From Kitasatospora sp. NBC_01266 (GTDB taxonomy: Bacteria > Actinomycetota > Actinomycetes > Streptomycetales > Streptomycetaceae), in assembly GCF_036242395.1 (NCBI RefSeq), contig NZ_CP108458.1:3534001-3598000 (forward strand): a stretch of 64,000 bases of DNA, written 5' to 3'. The notes beneath the pieces were generated by a model. That model did not search any database. It saw nothing but the letters and a program-made list of their open reading frames with translations, and was not told the DNA's origin. The translations under genes and the position numbers were made by a program. The stretch's first letter is position 1. Each line of letters begins with the position of its first letter. This document shows positions 1-8,943 of this stretch, in pieces.

Positions 1-420
1 GTCTACGACGAGACCGCCGCCCTGCTGGACTGGGGCTTCGCGGCCGGCAACCACCTGACGCCGGTCGGCCGGCTGGTCTCCCCCAAGGCGGCCGTCGCGG
101 CCCAGGACGCGGCCGGGCCCTCGGCCGCCGGGCACCCACCGGCGCCGGTGCCGGCCCCCGGCAAGGGCGCGCCGGGCGGGCCGCGGCCGGCGCTGGCCGG
201 AGCGGCCCGGCAACCCGCGAAGCTGCTGGGGCCGGAGGGCTGGACGGTGATCGGCGTGGTCACCGTCTGCGCCACCGTGGCCGGCTGGCTGCTCAACCGG
301 CGCCGAGCCGCCGGGTACCCGGCCACCGACCAGCCGCCGGCGCCCCGGGGCGCCACCGCGGCCTCCGCCCTGCGCGGCGCCACCGCGCTGCGCCGCCGGC
401 CGAAGCGCGACCGGCGCTAG
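1..420 (+). CDS. D-alanyl-D-alanine carboxypeptidase, C-terminal part (partial at left edge)
   Basis: The open frame enters from the left edge in frame 1 and ends with TAG at 418-420. The first residues (VYDETAALLDWGF) are typical of the end of the catalytic domain in streptomycete D,D-carboxypeptidases (penicillin-binding protein 5 type), which trim the terminal D-Ala of peptidoglycan stem peptides outside the membrane. They are followed by an Ala/Pro/Gly-rich linker, one hydrophobic segment (nt about 241-292) and a basic tail (RRRPKRDRR), the usual C-terminal membrane anchor with a cytoplasmic basic end. The SxxK, SxN and KTG catalytic motifs lie outside the window. A dacC-like gene near a YihY gene and trpS matches the streptomycete order I remember. 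The family assignment rests on about 20 residues plus context, so it is probable rather than certain. Confidence 0.72.
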   Translation, partial: VYDETAALLDWGFAAGNHLTPVGRLVSPKAAVAAQDAAGPSAAGHPPAPVPAPGKGAPGGPRPALAGAARQPAKLLGPEGWTVIGVVTVCATVAGWLLNRRRAAGYPATDQPPAPRGATAASALRGATALRRRPKRDRR

Positions 421-439
421 CCGTGCTGTGCGCCTGGAC

Positions 440-1381
440 CTACGAGCGCGCCGGCGGGCCGGCCATGCCGAGCTCACCGGCCGCGCGGTAGGCGGCCTCC
501 GCGCTCGCGCGGGCCCGCGCCCGCGCCTGCTCGGGGTCGGCCAGCGCCGTCCAGGCGACGCAGTACATCAGCAGCCGTGTGACGAAGTTGATCCAGAGCA
601 GCAGCGCGACCGGGACGCCGAAGGCGCCGTACAGGCTCTTGCCCGCCACCGAGCTCAGGTAGGACGAGAGCAGCAGCTTGAGCAGCTCGAAGCCGACCGC
701 CCCGATCAGCGCGGCGGTCAGCAGGTCGCGGCGGTGCTGGTCGGAGATCCGGGGGAACGGGGCGAGCAGGTACAGGAAGAGCAGCAGGTCGGCGCCGACC
801 GCGATGACGAAACCGGCCACCGCCAGCAGGTAGTGGGCCGGGCCGTGGTCGGAGAGGCCCAGTGCGGTGGCCAGTCGCCCGGCCAGCCGGGTGGTCACCG
901 TGGAGGCACCCAGCGAGACCACCGAGACGACGCCGAGGCCGAACAGCACCAGGCAGTCCCAGGCCCTGCGCAGCACCAGGTTGCCGTCCTCCTCGGGCAG
1001 CTGCCAGATGTCCCGGATCGCACCGCGTATGGTGTCCACCCAGCCGAGCCCGGAGACCAGCAGCAGCACCCCGCTGACCGCCCCGACTGTGGCGGCGTTG
1101 GCGATCAGCGAGTCCAGGCCGAGCGAGTTGGCCAGCCCCGGGACCTGGTCGGCGATCTTGTGCTCGAGGGTGTCCACCTGGTGCGGGCTGAGCGTGCTCA
1201 CCGCGATCGCCAGTGCCACCGCCAACAGCGGGAAGAGCGCCAGGAAGCCGAAGAAGGTGACCGCGCCGGCCAGCCGGTTGCCCTTGGCCGCTGCGAAGTG
1301 CTGGTAGACGCGGTACGGGCGGCTGCGCAGCACGGCTGCGACGAGTGGGCCGATCACCGGCAGCCTGGCGAGGAATCCCAT
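440..1381 (-). CDS. YihY/BrkB family inner-membrane protein
   Basis: A 313-residue integral membrane protein of the YihY/virulence factor BrkB family. Its biochemical role is unsettled; older annotations as ribonuclease BN are wrong for this family. About six hydrophobic segments are visible, beginning near residue 40 (GAVTFFGFLALFPLLAVALA), and the family signature region around LSSYLSSVAGKSLYGAFG-VPVALLLWINFV lies near residues 235-275. The C-terminus is an Ala/Arg-rich cytoplasmic tail. The start is ATG at 1381 with only a weak AGG upstream. It converges on the carboxypeptidase gene (19-bp gap) and diverges from the large glycosyltransferase gene across a 180-bp spacer (1382-1561) that must hold both promoters. 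Length is normal for the family. Confidence 0.88.
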   Translation of the reverse strand: MGFLARLPVIGPLVAAVLRSRPYRVYQHFAAAKGNRLAGAVTFFGFLALFPLLAVALAIAVSTLSPHQVDTLEHKIADQVPGLANSLGLDSLIANAATVGAVSGVLLLVSGLGWVDTIRGAIRDIWQLPEEDGNLVLRRAWDCLVLFGLGVVSVVSLGASTVTTRLAGRLATALGLSDHGPAHYLLAVAGFVIAVGADLLLFLYLLAPFPRISDQHRRDLLTAALIGAVGFELLKLLLSSYLSSVAGKSLYGAFGVPVALLLWINFVTRLLMYCVAWTALADPEQARARARASAEAAYRAAGELGMAGPPARS

Positions 1382-1561
1382 GCGGATCAGCCTGACAGGT
1401 CGTCGGCCGTCGGCGGCTCAGCCCCGCCGGGCGGCCGCGCCCCGGGAGCCGGCCGGGATGGACCGGTAGGATTCGCCGCGTACCGCCTGTCCGGTGACCC
1501 CCGAAGCCGCGGGTCCGCTCCAGGCCGTCACCCCGTCCCTGATGAAAGGCCCGCCCCGAAG

Positions 1562-4500
1562 ATGGCCCCCCGTCTCTCTGTCGTTGTTCCGATCTACAAC
1601 GTCGAGCGGTACCTGGAGGAGTGCCTGGAATCCATCGCCGCCCAGACCATGAGCGACCTCGAGTGCATCATGGTGGACGACGGTTCGAAGGACGGAAGCG
1701 CGGCGATCGCCGAGGCATTCGCCGCGAAGGACTCCCGGTTCAGACTGGTCCGCAAGCAGAACGCCGGCCTTGGCGCCGCGCGCAACACCGGCCTGCTGCA
1801 CCTGACCGAGGGCACCGAGTTCCTGGCCTTCGTGGACAGTGACGACACCCTGCCGCCGAGCGCCTACGAGCTGATGATCTCCACGCTCGACGAGACCGGC
1901 TCCGACTTCGCCACCGGAAACGTGCTGCGCTTCCGCGCTGTCGGCTACTACCCGTCGGGCGGTCACGCGAAGCCGTTCCGTGAGACCAGGCTGAAGACCC
2001 ACATCACCGAGATCCCGGCGCTGGTCACCGACCGCACCGCGTGGAACAAGGTGTACCGGCGCAGCTTCTGGGACATGGCCGGCCTGCTCTACCCCGAGGG
2101 CATCCTGTACGAGGACGCGCCGGTCAGCGTGCCGCACCACTACCTGGCCACCAGCGTGGACGTGCTCAACGAGCCGATCTACCACTGGCGCGAGCGCGAG
2201 GTCGGCGAGATGTCGATCACCCAGATGCGCACCAACCCGAAGGGCCTGATCGACCGGGTCACCTCGATGGAGCTGGTCCGCTCCTGGCTGCTGAAGCAGA
2301 CCGAGCCGAAGTACAAGGAGTACCTGCGCTCCTACGACGAGAACAACCTCGTCGAGGAGATCCCGATGTTCTTCTGGTCGGTGGTCGACGGTGAGCAGGA
2401 CTACCGCGACGCGTACGTGGAGTGCGTGGGCCGGCTGCTGCGCGCGATCGGCCCTGAGCTGGTCGGCAAGCTGCGCGCGCCGCTGCGGCTGAAGTACCAC
2501 CTGACCCTGCAGGGCCGGATCGACGAACTCGTCGCGCAGATGGGCTTCGAGGCCGAGAGCAACGGCGCGGCACCCGCCCGCGGCCTGCTCCGGCCGTACG
2601 CCGACTACCCGTTCCTGCGCGGTGGGCGCAAGAGCGTGCCGGCCGACGTGCTGCGGTTGGACAACGCGCTGGTGATGCGCAGCCGGGTCTACGAGTCGGC
2701 CTGGGAGGACGGCAAGCTGCGGCTGACCGGGCACGCCTTCCCGGAGCACGTGGGTGTGGAGAACAAGCACGACCTGGTCCGGATGATCGTGCTGCGCGAG
2801 GCCAAGGGCAAGCGGATCGTCACCTTCTCGGCCAAGACCCAGTACTCGCCCGAGGCGACCGCGAGCTCCCCGCACGACCTGTACAGCTGCGACTGGGCCG
2901 GTTTCACCACCGCCATCGACCCGGTGAAGCTGAAGAAGCGCGGCCAGTGGCAGGACGGCACCTGGCGGGTGCTGGTCGGCGGCGTCGGCAAGTCGGGTGT
3001 CTACAAGGGCCGGATCTCCGGCGGTTGGGCCGACACCGCGCAGAGCTTCCCGGCCCACTGGGTCGACGCCACCACCCGGGTCGTCCCGGTGCTGCGCGAC
3101 GGCTTCCTGCATCTGAACGTCGAGACGCTGCGCGCCTCGGTCACCGCGCTGTGCACGGTGGACGGCATGATCGAGCTCAGCGGGACCGTCCGCGGCACCG
3201 GCGATCTGCCCGGAGTGCGGCTGCAGATGCACCACTCCGAGTCCGGCGGCAAGCTCGACTTCCCGATCGAGTTCGGCATGCCGGTCGGCCGCCCGGTGCC
3301 GTTCACCGCACGGATCCCGATCGCGCAGCTGACCGAGGTCCGTGACAAGTGGAACGCGCTGGACCCGGCCGCCGACACCCGCACCACCGACCACTGGTAC
3401 GCCAAGCTGCTGCTGGCCAACGGGTCCGCGCTGCAGGTGATGATCGACGACCGGGTGGCGCTGGAGCACCTCGCGACACCGTTGGACCCGCAGTCCCCGG
3501 TGGGCCGCGCCCGGGTGCTGGTCTCCAAGCCGACCGACACCGGGCACCTGCAGCTCGCCGACCAGCTGGTGCAGCCGGTGGTGGACCGCATCAGCGGCGC
3601 CGACGAGGACGGCTTCACCCTCTCCGGCAGCTTCCCGCTGACCGGTGAGCACCGCTACGAGCTGGTGGTCCGCCACGTCTGGCGCGAGGAGGACTACCTG
3701 CACCCGATGGTGGTCCGCGACGGCCGCTTCGAGGTCCGGCTGCCGGCCGCGCCGGTCGGCTCGTTCGCGGGCCAGGTGCCGCTGCACAAGGGCACCTGGG
3801 AGGTCTTCTTCCGCCCTGAGGGCGGCGACCCCGAGTTCGCCTGGCCGAAGGCGCAGGTCGCGCTGGAGGCCCACCGCACGCTGCCCACCGAGATCCGCGC
3901 GCGCGGCAAGCAGGTGGTGCTGGAGCGCCGCTACTTCGACACGCTCTCGCTGGAGGCGCTCTCCGACCTCGGCCCGCACGAGCGCAGCGGCTACCGCCAG
4001 CGGATGCTGCGCCGGGAGGCCTACCCGGCCGCCAAGCAGCAGCCGCTGCGCCAGGCGGTGCTCTACAACGTGGCCAACGGCGGCCAGTACGCCGGCACGC
4101 CGCGGGCCATCCACGAGGAGCTGGTCCGCCGCGGCCTGCCGCTGGAGCACCTGTGGACGGTGGACGACCAGCAGGCCGAGCTGCCGCAGAGCGCCCGCGG
4201 GCTGCGGCAGTGGAGCCCGGAGTGGTACGAGGCGGTGGGCACCGCCAAGTACATCGTCACCAGCGCCCAGCTGCCCGACTTCGTCAAGCCGCGCCCGGAC
4301 CAGGTGGTGCTGCAGACCTGGGTGGGCAGCCCGCTCAAGCGGATCGGCCACGACTTCGAGAAGATCTGGTTCATCGACAGCAACTACCTCAAGCACCTCG
4401 ACCGGGAGGTGCCGACCTGGAACAAGCTGGTCTCCGGTGGCAGCTTCGCCACTCCGGTGCTGCGCCGGGCCTTCAAGTTCCAGGGCGAGATGCTGGAGAC

Positions 4501-5125
4501 CGGCTACCCGCACAACGACATCCTGTTCTCCCCGGACCGGGAGAAGCGGGCCGCCGAGGTGCGCCGCCGGCTGGGCCTGCCCGAGGGCAAGAAGGTGGTG
4601 CTGTACGCGCCGACCTTCCGCGAGGACCGCAAGCGCCCGCAGGGCGGCTACCAGATCGACCTGCGGATCGACCTGGACGCGGCCCGTGCCGCGCTCGGTG
4701 AGGACCAGGTCCTGCTGGTCCGTCCGCACGCGCAGTGCTACGGTCCGATCGCCGATGCCGGCAACGGCTACGTCTGGGACGTCTCGCGCTACCCCGACAT
4801 CGCCGACCTGCTGCTGATCGCCGACGCGCTGGTGACCGACTACTCGGCCTCGACGTTCGACTTCGTGAACACCGGTCGGCCGATCCTCTTCTTCACCTAC
4901 GACCTGGAGCACTACCGCGACAACCTGTGCGGGTTCACCTTCGACTTCGAGGACGTCGCCCCGGGGCCGCTGCTGCGGACCTCGGCGGAGCTGATCGAGG
5001 CGCTGGGCGACCTGGACCGGGTCGCGGTGGAGCACCGCGAGGCCTACGCGGCGTTCCGCTCGGCCTACTGCGACCTGGACGACGGCCACGCCGCCGCCCG
5101 GGTGGTCGACGGCCTGCTGGGCTGA
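1562..5125 (+). CDS. Two-domain GT2 glycosyltransferase / CDP-glycerol glycerophosphotransferase (TagF-like)
   Basis: About 1187 residues. Residues 1-300 form a family 2 glycosyltransferase with VPIYNVE at the N-terminus, VDDGS at 38-42 and the metal/nucleotide motif VDSDD at 91-95. After a long middle region without a motif I recognise, residues about 830-1187 resemble the TagF/TarF glycerophosphotransferases that polymerise teichoic-acid backbones from CDP-glycerol or CDP-ribitol. The second conserved His of that family is present (VRPHAQ, H1056) and so is the DYSAST nucleotide-binding segment. The first is not: the family's TWHGTPLK motif reads TWVGSPLK here, with Val at residue 921. The open frame extends upstream, but ATG 1562 gives the standard N-terminus of the family and clears the divergent YihY gene. 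Likely role: synthesis of a cell-wall glycopolymer at the inner membrane face. With the His missing, polymerase activity is uncertain. Confidence 0.9.
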   Translation: MAPRLSVVVPIYNVERYLEECLESIAAQTMSDLECIMVDDGSKDGSAAIAEAFAAKDSRFRLVRKQNAGLGAARNTGLLHLTEGTEFLAFVDSDDTLPPSAYELMISTLDETGSDFATGNVLRFRAVGYYPSGGHAKPFRETRLKTHITEIPALVTDRTAWNKVYRRSFWDMAGLLYPEGILYEDAPVSVPHHYLATSVDVLNEPIYHWREREVGEMSITQMRTNPKGLIDRVTSMELVRSWLLKQTEPKYKEYLRSYDENNLVEEIPMFFWSVVDGEQDYRDAYVECVGRLLRAIGPELVGKLRAPLRLKYHLTLQGRIDELVAQMGFEAESNGAAPARGLLRPYADYPFLRGGRKSVPADVLRLDNALVMRSRVYESAWEDGKLRLTGHAFPEHVGVENKHDLVRMIVLREAKGKRIVTFSAKTQYSPEATASSPHDLYSCDWAGFTTAIDPVKLKKRGQWQDGTWRVLVGGVGKSGVYKGRISGGWADTAQSFPAHWVDATTRVVPVLRDGFLHLNVETLRASVTALCTVDGMIELSGTVRGTGDLPGVRLQMHHSESGGKLDFPIEFGMPVGRPVPFTARIPIAQLTEVRDKWNALDPAADTRTTDHWYAKLLLANGSALQVMIDDRVALEHLATPLDPQSPVGRARVLVSKPTDTGHLQLADQLVQPVVDRISGADEDGFTLSGSFPLTGEHRYELVVRHVWREEDYLHPMVVRDGRFEVRLPAAPVGSFAGQVPLHKGTWEVFFRPEGGDPEFAWPKAQVALEAHRTLPTEIRARGKQVVLERRYFDTLSLEALSDLGPHERSGYRQRMLRREAYPAAKQQPLRQAVLYNVANGGQYAGTPRAIHEELVRRGLPLEHLWTVDDQQAELPQSARGLRQWSPEWYEAVGTAKYIVTSAQLPDFVKPRPDQVVLQTWVGSPLKRIGHDFEKIWFIDSNYLKHLDREVPTWNKLVSGGSFATPVLRRAFKFQGEMLETGYPHNDILFSPDREKRAAEVRRRLGLPEGKKVVLYAPTFREDRKRPQGGYQIDLRIDLDAARAALGEDQVLLVRPHAQCYGPIADAGNGYVWDVSRYPDIADLLLIADALVTDYSASTFDFVNTGRPILFFTYDLEHYRDNLCGFTFDFEDVAPGPLLRTSAELIEALGDLDRVAVEHREAYAAFRSAYCDLDDGHAAARVVDGLLG

Positions 5126-5133
5126 GAGCCCTG

Positions 5134-5185
5134 AAAGCCCGCGGGCCCCGTGACCTGAGTGAGGGTCACGGGGCCCGCGGGCTTT
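5134..5185. terminator. Bidirectional terminator, 22-bp perfect stem
   Basis: Arms 5134-5155 and 5164-5185 are exact reverse complements (22 bp) with an 8-nt loop. The hairpin sits 8 bp after the stop of the plus-strand glycosyltransferase and 28 bp before the stop of the minus-strand Stealth gene. The outer AAA/TTT ends give a short U-run on both strands. It can end transcription from either side. Confidence 0.92.
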
Positions 5186-5213
5186 CGCCGCGTCGTGCGG
5201 TGCGGTCGGGCGG

Positions 5214-7154
5214 TCAGCCGCGCTGCTCGACCAGGTGGGGCCGCGCACCGAGGTCCTGCGGCTGGACGGCTTCGCCGGACGGCTCGCCCTGCCCGGCCTC
5301 GGCGAGCTCGGGGGAAGTCCGCGCCGCCGGCACCGGCAGCGACTCCTCGAACGGCCCCGCCACCGGGAAGTAGCCCTGCAGGAAGGCGGTGACGATCCGG
5401 TCCTGCTCCTGCCTGGGCACCTGCTCCAGCCTGCCGTCGTTGAGGCAGAAGGTGTCGACCGCGCGCTCCTTGAGCAGCCCCGGCAGGTGCGCCAGGGCGG
5501 CCTGCCGGTCGACGTCCACGTAGCGGTGACCGATCCGGCCCCAGCCGACCCGGCCGGCGAGATAGCCGCGGCTGACGGCCAGGGTGACCGGCGCGATGTC
5601 GGTGGTCGAGCGGAAGACCGAGCGGGCGGTGCCGGCCAGCTCGGCGGCGAAGTCCTCGGCGCTCTCGGCCAGCAGCGTGCGGGTCAGCGGGTAGGGCGCG
5701 TGGCTGAGGGTGTTGGTGGTGTCCCGGCCGAACTCCCGCCGGATCAGGGCCCGGGTGTTCTTCTGCGCCGCCACGTACTCGTCGTCGTCAGCGGTCACCG
5801 GCCCCGGCGGAATCACCCGGGAATCGAGATTGACCGCCGGCCCGCCATTTCCCCGGAAGAACTGTTCGGGCCGGACCGGCCGCCCCAGGAACATGTCGTC
5901 ATTGAAATAGAGGAAATGCTCGGAAAGGCCCGGAATTCGGTGCAGCTGCGTTTCGATCGCATGCGAGTTGAACACCGGGAGAACCGCCGGGTCCTCGAAC
6001 AGATCGCGGTGCGAGACCACGGTCAGATCCGGATGCCCGGCCACCAGCCAGTCGGGCTGCTGCCCGTCGGTGACCAGGAAGACGTGCCGGATCCACGGGG
6101 CGTACATGGCGATGGACCGCAGGCAATAGCGCAGCTCATCGCGGTTGTGGAAGCGCTCGGGGCCGTCCCCGGTGGCGGGCGGCTCGGGCAGCGCGGCCAG
6201 CGCGGCGGCCCGCCGGCCCCGCCAGACCGGGTCGCTGTCGTCGACCCAGGTGATCACCGCGTCGATCGGAAAGGTGACGTCGTCCAGCAGCGGCCGGGCG
6301 AACGCGGCCGGCACCGGGAATTCCCGACCGCCGATCCGCACCGTCGTGTCCGGCCGCAGAGAGGGCACCCACCAGCCGAACGGCGGCTCGTGAATCGCGG
6401 CGATGGCCCCCTCGGACGGGGCGGCGGAATCCCAGAAATCCAGGTCGCAGCCGTGTTCCGCACCGTAGGAGAGGGTCCGGCCGCTGGTCACCACCGGCCG
6501 GTAGATCCGCACCCCCTTGACCAGCACCACCGGCGCCGCCTCCGGCTCGGGCAGCGCGGCCTGCTCCTCCCCCGCCTGCTCCTCCGCCTGCTCCCCTGCC
6601 TGCTCCTCCGGCGCCTCTTCGGGCACCGCCTCCAGGGCCGCGACGGCCTGCGGCAGCTCCTCGGCGAGCACCGTCCGGAGCGTGACGTCGTGCCCCAGCA
6701 GGTCGGCGTAGACCGGCTGGTCGCGGAAGGCGGCGGCGAAGGCGGCGAGCACCTCGGCCCGCTGTCCGGGCGCGATCACCACCCACTGCCGGAACTCCTG
6801 CCCGCGGATCGGGGCGAACTCGATCCCGCTCGCCTCCAGCAGGTCGGTCGTCTCGGTGAAGCTGCGCAGGAAGGCATCGCCGGAGAGCAAGTCGTCGCGC
6901 ACCTCGGCCACCAGGCCGTCGTCCTGCCGGACCAGTGCGGGCAGCAGCTCCAGCAACTGCTCCTCACGCTCCCGGCGCAGTTCCTCGGGGCTCGGCGGAG
7001 CCGCCTCGAGTGCGGGCTCCGGCTCCCCGGGGCCGCCCTCGGCCGACTGCTCGGCCGCCCGCTGCTCGGGCAGCAGTCCTGACAACACGCCTGCCCGACG
7101 GGCCCTGCGGGCCACGGCGCGGATCACTCGCCGGACCGTGCGGGGACAGCGCAT
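5214..7154 (-). CDS. Stealth family sugar-phosphate transferase
   Basis: About 646 residues. The Stealth conserved regions are visible in order: CR1 near residue 290 (IDAVITWVDDSDPVW), CR2 near 335-370 (RFHNRDELRYCLRSI, then HVFLVTDGQQPDWL), the YFNDDMFLG segment, CR3 (NTLSHAPYPLTR) and CR4 (FCLNDG). This family includes UDP-GlcNAc-1-phosphotransferases that add hexose-1-phosphate to surface polysaccharides, and its members often sit near teichoic-acid-type enzymes, as here. The N-terminal 250 residues are more variable and include a Glu/Gln-rich stretch (EEAPEEQAGEQAEEQAGEE). Two ATGs overlap in tandem; the second (7154) lies 5 nt after GGAG and is preferred over 7157 (2 nt). The upstream spacer is AT-rich and carries a good promoter candidate. 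Confidence 0.88.
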   Translation of the reverse strand: MRCPRTVRRVIRAVARRARRAGVLSGLLPEQRAAEQSAEGGPGEPEPALEAAPPSPEELRREREEQLLELLPALVRQDDGLVAEVRDDLLSGDAFLRSFTETTDLLEASGIEFAPIRGQEFRQWVVIAPGQRAEVLAAFAAAFRDQPVYADLLGHDVTLRTVLAEELPQAVAALEAVPEEAPEEQAGEQAEEQAGEEQAALPEPEAAPVVLVKGVRIYRPVVTSGRTLSYGAEHGCDLDFWDSAAPSEGAIAAIHEPPFGWWVPSLRPDTTVRIGGREFPVPAAFARPLLDDVTFPIDAVITWVDDSDPVWRGRRAAALAALPEPPATGDGPERFHNRDELRYCLRSIAMYAPWIRHVFLVTDGQQPDWLVAGHPDLTVVSHRDLFEDPAVLPVFNSHAIETQLHRIPGLSEHFLYFNDDMFLGRPVRPEQFFRGNGGPAVNLDSRVIPPGPVTADDDEYVAAQKNTRALIRREFGRDTTNTLSHAPYPLTRTLLAESAEDFAAELAGTARSVFRSTTDIAPVTLAVSRGYLAGRVGWGRIGHRYVDVDRQAALAHLPGLLKERAVDTFCLNDGRLEQVPRQEQDRIVTAFLQGYFPVAGPFEESLPVPAARTSPELAEAGQGEPSGEAVQPQDLGARPHLVEQRG

Positions 7155-7213
7155 CATCTCTCCAGACGGTGAGCACTCTGACCGATAAGGCCCCCCGCGG
7201 CCATTATCGGGCG

Positions 7214-7243
7214 AGTATAGCGCTCACCTGATGTCCTGGTGAA
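7214..7243 (-). promoter_or_regulatory. Candidate sigma-70-type promoter for the Stealth gene
   Basis: On the minus strand there is a -35 TTCACC (7243-7238), an 18-nt spacer, and a -10 TATACT (7219-7214). Transcription would begin near 7206, giving a leader of about 50 nt before the Stealth start. It sits in a markedly AT-rich patch (about 7200-7300). This is a motif match only. Confidence 0.5.
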
Positions 7244-7297
7244 TGAGAAAATAATAAGAGCTAATATTCTGCATTTCACGCAACTGATGCATGTCAA

Positions 7298-7873
7298 TTA
7301 ACGGCCACTGAACGGGTAGGCACACCACGGACGCCAGACCGCGTCCGCGCCGAACCAGGAAAGCGTGAAGGCCGGCACCGCGAAGGCCGCGTGGAAGGCC
7401 CGGGCCTGGACAGCCGCGGTGTCCAGCACCTGCTCCGCCAGACCGTGCGCCACCGTGACGTGCGGGTGGTAGGGGAAGGCCAGCTCCCGGGCGAGCGGAC
7501 CGCACCGGACCTCGGCCTCCAGCTCACGGCACTCCTGCGCCCCTTCCTCGACCCGGACGAAGACCACCGGGGAGATCGGGCGGAAGCTGCCGCTGCCGTG
7601 CAGCAGCATCCGGAACGGCCGGCGCCGGGCCGCCACCGCCGCCAGGTGGGCCCGCACCGCGGGCAGCCGCTCGGCCGGGATCTCGGTCGGCGGCAGCAGC
7701 GTGACATGCGTGGGTATCGCCCGGGCCAGCGGATCGCCGAGCGCCGCGCGCGCGTCCTGGATCGCCGAACCGAAGGGCTCCGGGACCGTGACCGCCACGC
7801 CGATGGTCAACGACGCGCCGACGGTGGCGGCCTCGGGGAGGTCGCCACCATCGGCGGGCACGGGCTCGGACAT
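7298..7873 (-). CDS. 2'-5' RNA ligase family (2H phosphoesterase) protein
   Basis: 191 residues. Both HxT signatures of the 2H phosphoesterase fold are visible: HVTLLPP near residue 56 and HVTVAHG near residue 138. Bacterial members act on 2'-5' RNA linkages or on 2',3'-cyclic phosphates in vitro, but the physiological substrate in actinobacteria is not known. The gene is translationally coupled to trpS: the trpS stop and this ATG share one base (TGATG at 7871-7875). This suggests a link with tRNA or RNA metabolism, but that is inference from position only. It ends with TAA at 7298-7300, rare among these GC-rich genes, inside the AT-rich spacer. Confidence 0.85.
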   Translation of the reverse strand: MSEPVPADGGDLPEAATVGASLTIGVAVTVPEPFGSAIQDARAALGDPLARAIPTHVTLLPPTEIPAERLPAVRAHLAAVAARRRPFRMLLHGSGSFRPISPVVFVRVEEGAQECRELEAEVRCGPLARELAFPYHPHVTVAHGLAEQVLDTAAVQARAFHAAFAVPAFTLSWFGADAVWRPWCAYPFSGR

Positions 7874-8922
7874 CAGTGCTTGGTGGCCGCGATGAAGCCA
7901 ATCCGGTCATAGACCGTCGCCAGGGTCTCGGCGGCCACCGCGCGGGCCTTCTCGGCACCCACCGCCAGCACCCGGTCGAGTTCCGCCGGGTCGTCCAGGT
8001 AGGTCTTGGTCCGCTCCTGGAACGGCACCACCCACTGCGAGAACAGCTCGGCCAGCTCGGTCTTGAGCGCGCCGTACATCTTGCCCTCGAAGTGCGCCAC
8101 CAGCTGCTCGATGCTCTGCCCGCTGAGCGCCGCGTGGATCCGCAGCAGGTTGGAGACGCCGGCCTTCTTCTCCTCGTCGTAGGAGACCACCGTGTCGGTG
8201 TCGGTCACCGCGCTCTTGAACTTCTTGGCGCTGAGCTTGGCGTCGTCCAGCAGATTGACCAGGCCCTTGGCCGAGGAGGCCGACTTGCTCATCTTGGCCG
8301 TCGGGTCCTGCAGGTCCAGGATCTTCGCCGTCTCCTTGAGGATGTACGGCTTGGGCAGCGTGAAGGTGGGCGCGTAGCGGCTGTTGAAGCGCTCGGCGAG
8401 GTCGCGGGTGAGCTCCAGGTGCTGGCGCTGGTCCTCGCCCACCGGCACCGCGTCGGCCTGGTAGAGCAGGATGTCGGCGACCTGCAGGATCGGGTAGGTG
8501 AAGAGGCCGACCGTGGTGCTGTCACTGCCTTGCTTGGCCGACTTGTCCTTGAACTGGGTCATCCGGGCGGCTTCGCCGAAGCCGGTGAGGCAGTTCATCA
8601 CCCAGCCGAGCTGCGCGTGCTCGGGCACCTGGGACTGGATGAAGAGGGTGCAGCGCTCCGGGTCCAGGCCCGCGCCGAGCAGCTGGGCCACCGAGGCCCG
8701 GGTGTTCTCGCGCAGCTGCGCCGGGTCCTGCGGAACGGTGATCGCGTGCAGGTCGACCACCATGTAGAAGGCGTCGTTCGCCTCCTGGAGGTCCACCCAC
8801 TGGCGCACCGCGCCCAGGTAGTTGCCGAGGTGGAACGAGCCGGAGGTGGGCTGGATGCCGGAGAGCACCCGAGGGCGATCCTTCGCCGGACTGGTGACCG
8901 CTGCGTTGACCATGACCGCCAT
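7873..8922 (-). CDS. trpS: Tryptophanyl-tRNA synthetase
   Basis: About 349 residues, class Ic aminoacyl-tRNA synthetase that charges tRNA-Trp in the cytoplasm. The HIGH-equivalent is HLGN at residues 31-34 inside [14 protein letters not shown], and KMSKS is at 210-214. Length and motif spacing are normal for bacterial TrpRS. Start choice: ATG 8922 is only 2 nt from a GGAAGA; the in-frame ATG at 8913 (fourth residue) has better spacing and may be the true start. It is co-transcribed with the downstream 2H gene. Streptomycetes often carry a second, indolmycin-tolerant TrpRS elsewhere; by gene neighbourhood this is the housekeeping copy. Confidence 0.96.
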   Translation of the reverse strand: MAVMVNAAVTSPAKDRPRVLSGIQPTSGSFHLGNYLGAVRQWVDLQEANDAFYMVVDLHAITVPQDPAQLRENTRASVAQLLGAGLDPERCTLFIQSQVPEHAQLGWVMNCLTGFGEAARMTQFKDKSAKQGSDSTTVGLFTYPILQVADILLYQADAVPVGEDQRQHLELTRDLAERFNSRYAPTFTLPKPYILKETAKILDLQDPTAKMSKSASSAKGLVNLLDDAKLSAKKFKSAVTDTDTVVSYDEEKKAGVSNLLRIHAALSGQSIEQLVAHFEGKMYGALKTELAELFSQWVVPFQERTKTYLDDPAELDRVLAVGAEKARAVAAETLATVYDRIGFIAATKH

Positions 8923-8943
8923 TCTTCCAGCTTCGGCGCGCGG

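Noticed and set aside
1418..5248. Very long open reading frame (about 1276 codons) antisense to the two-domain glycosyltransferase
   Set aside because: Its product is an Arg/Val/Gln/Asp-rich string without any domain. The true gene on the other strand has clear GT2 and TagF-like motifs. Long antisense frames are expected from the GC-rich third-position bias.
5235..7082. 615-codon plus-strand frame antisense to the Stealth gene
   Set aside because: No recognisable motif, and it covers all Stealth conserved regions on the opposite strand; a compositional shadow.
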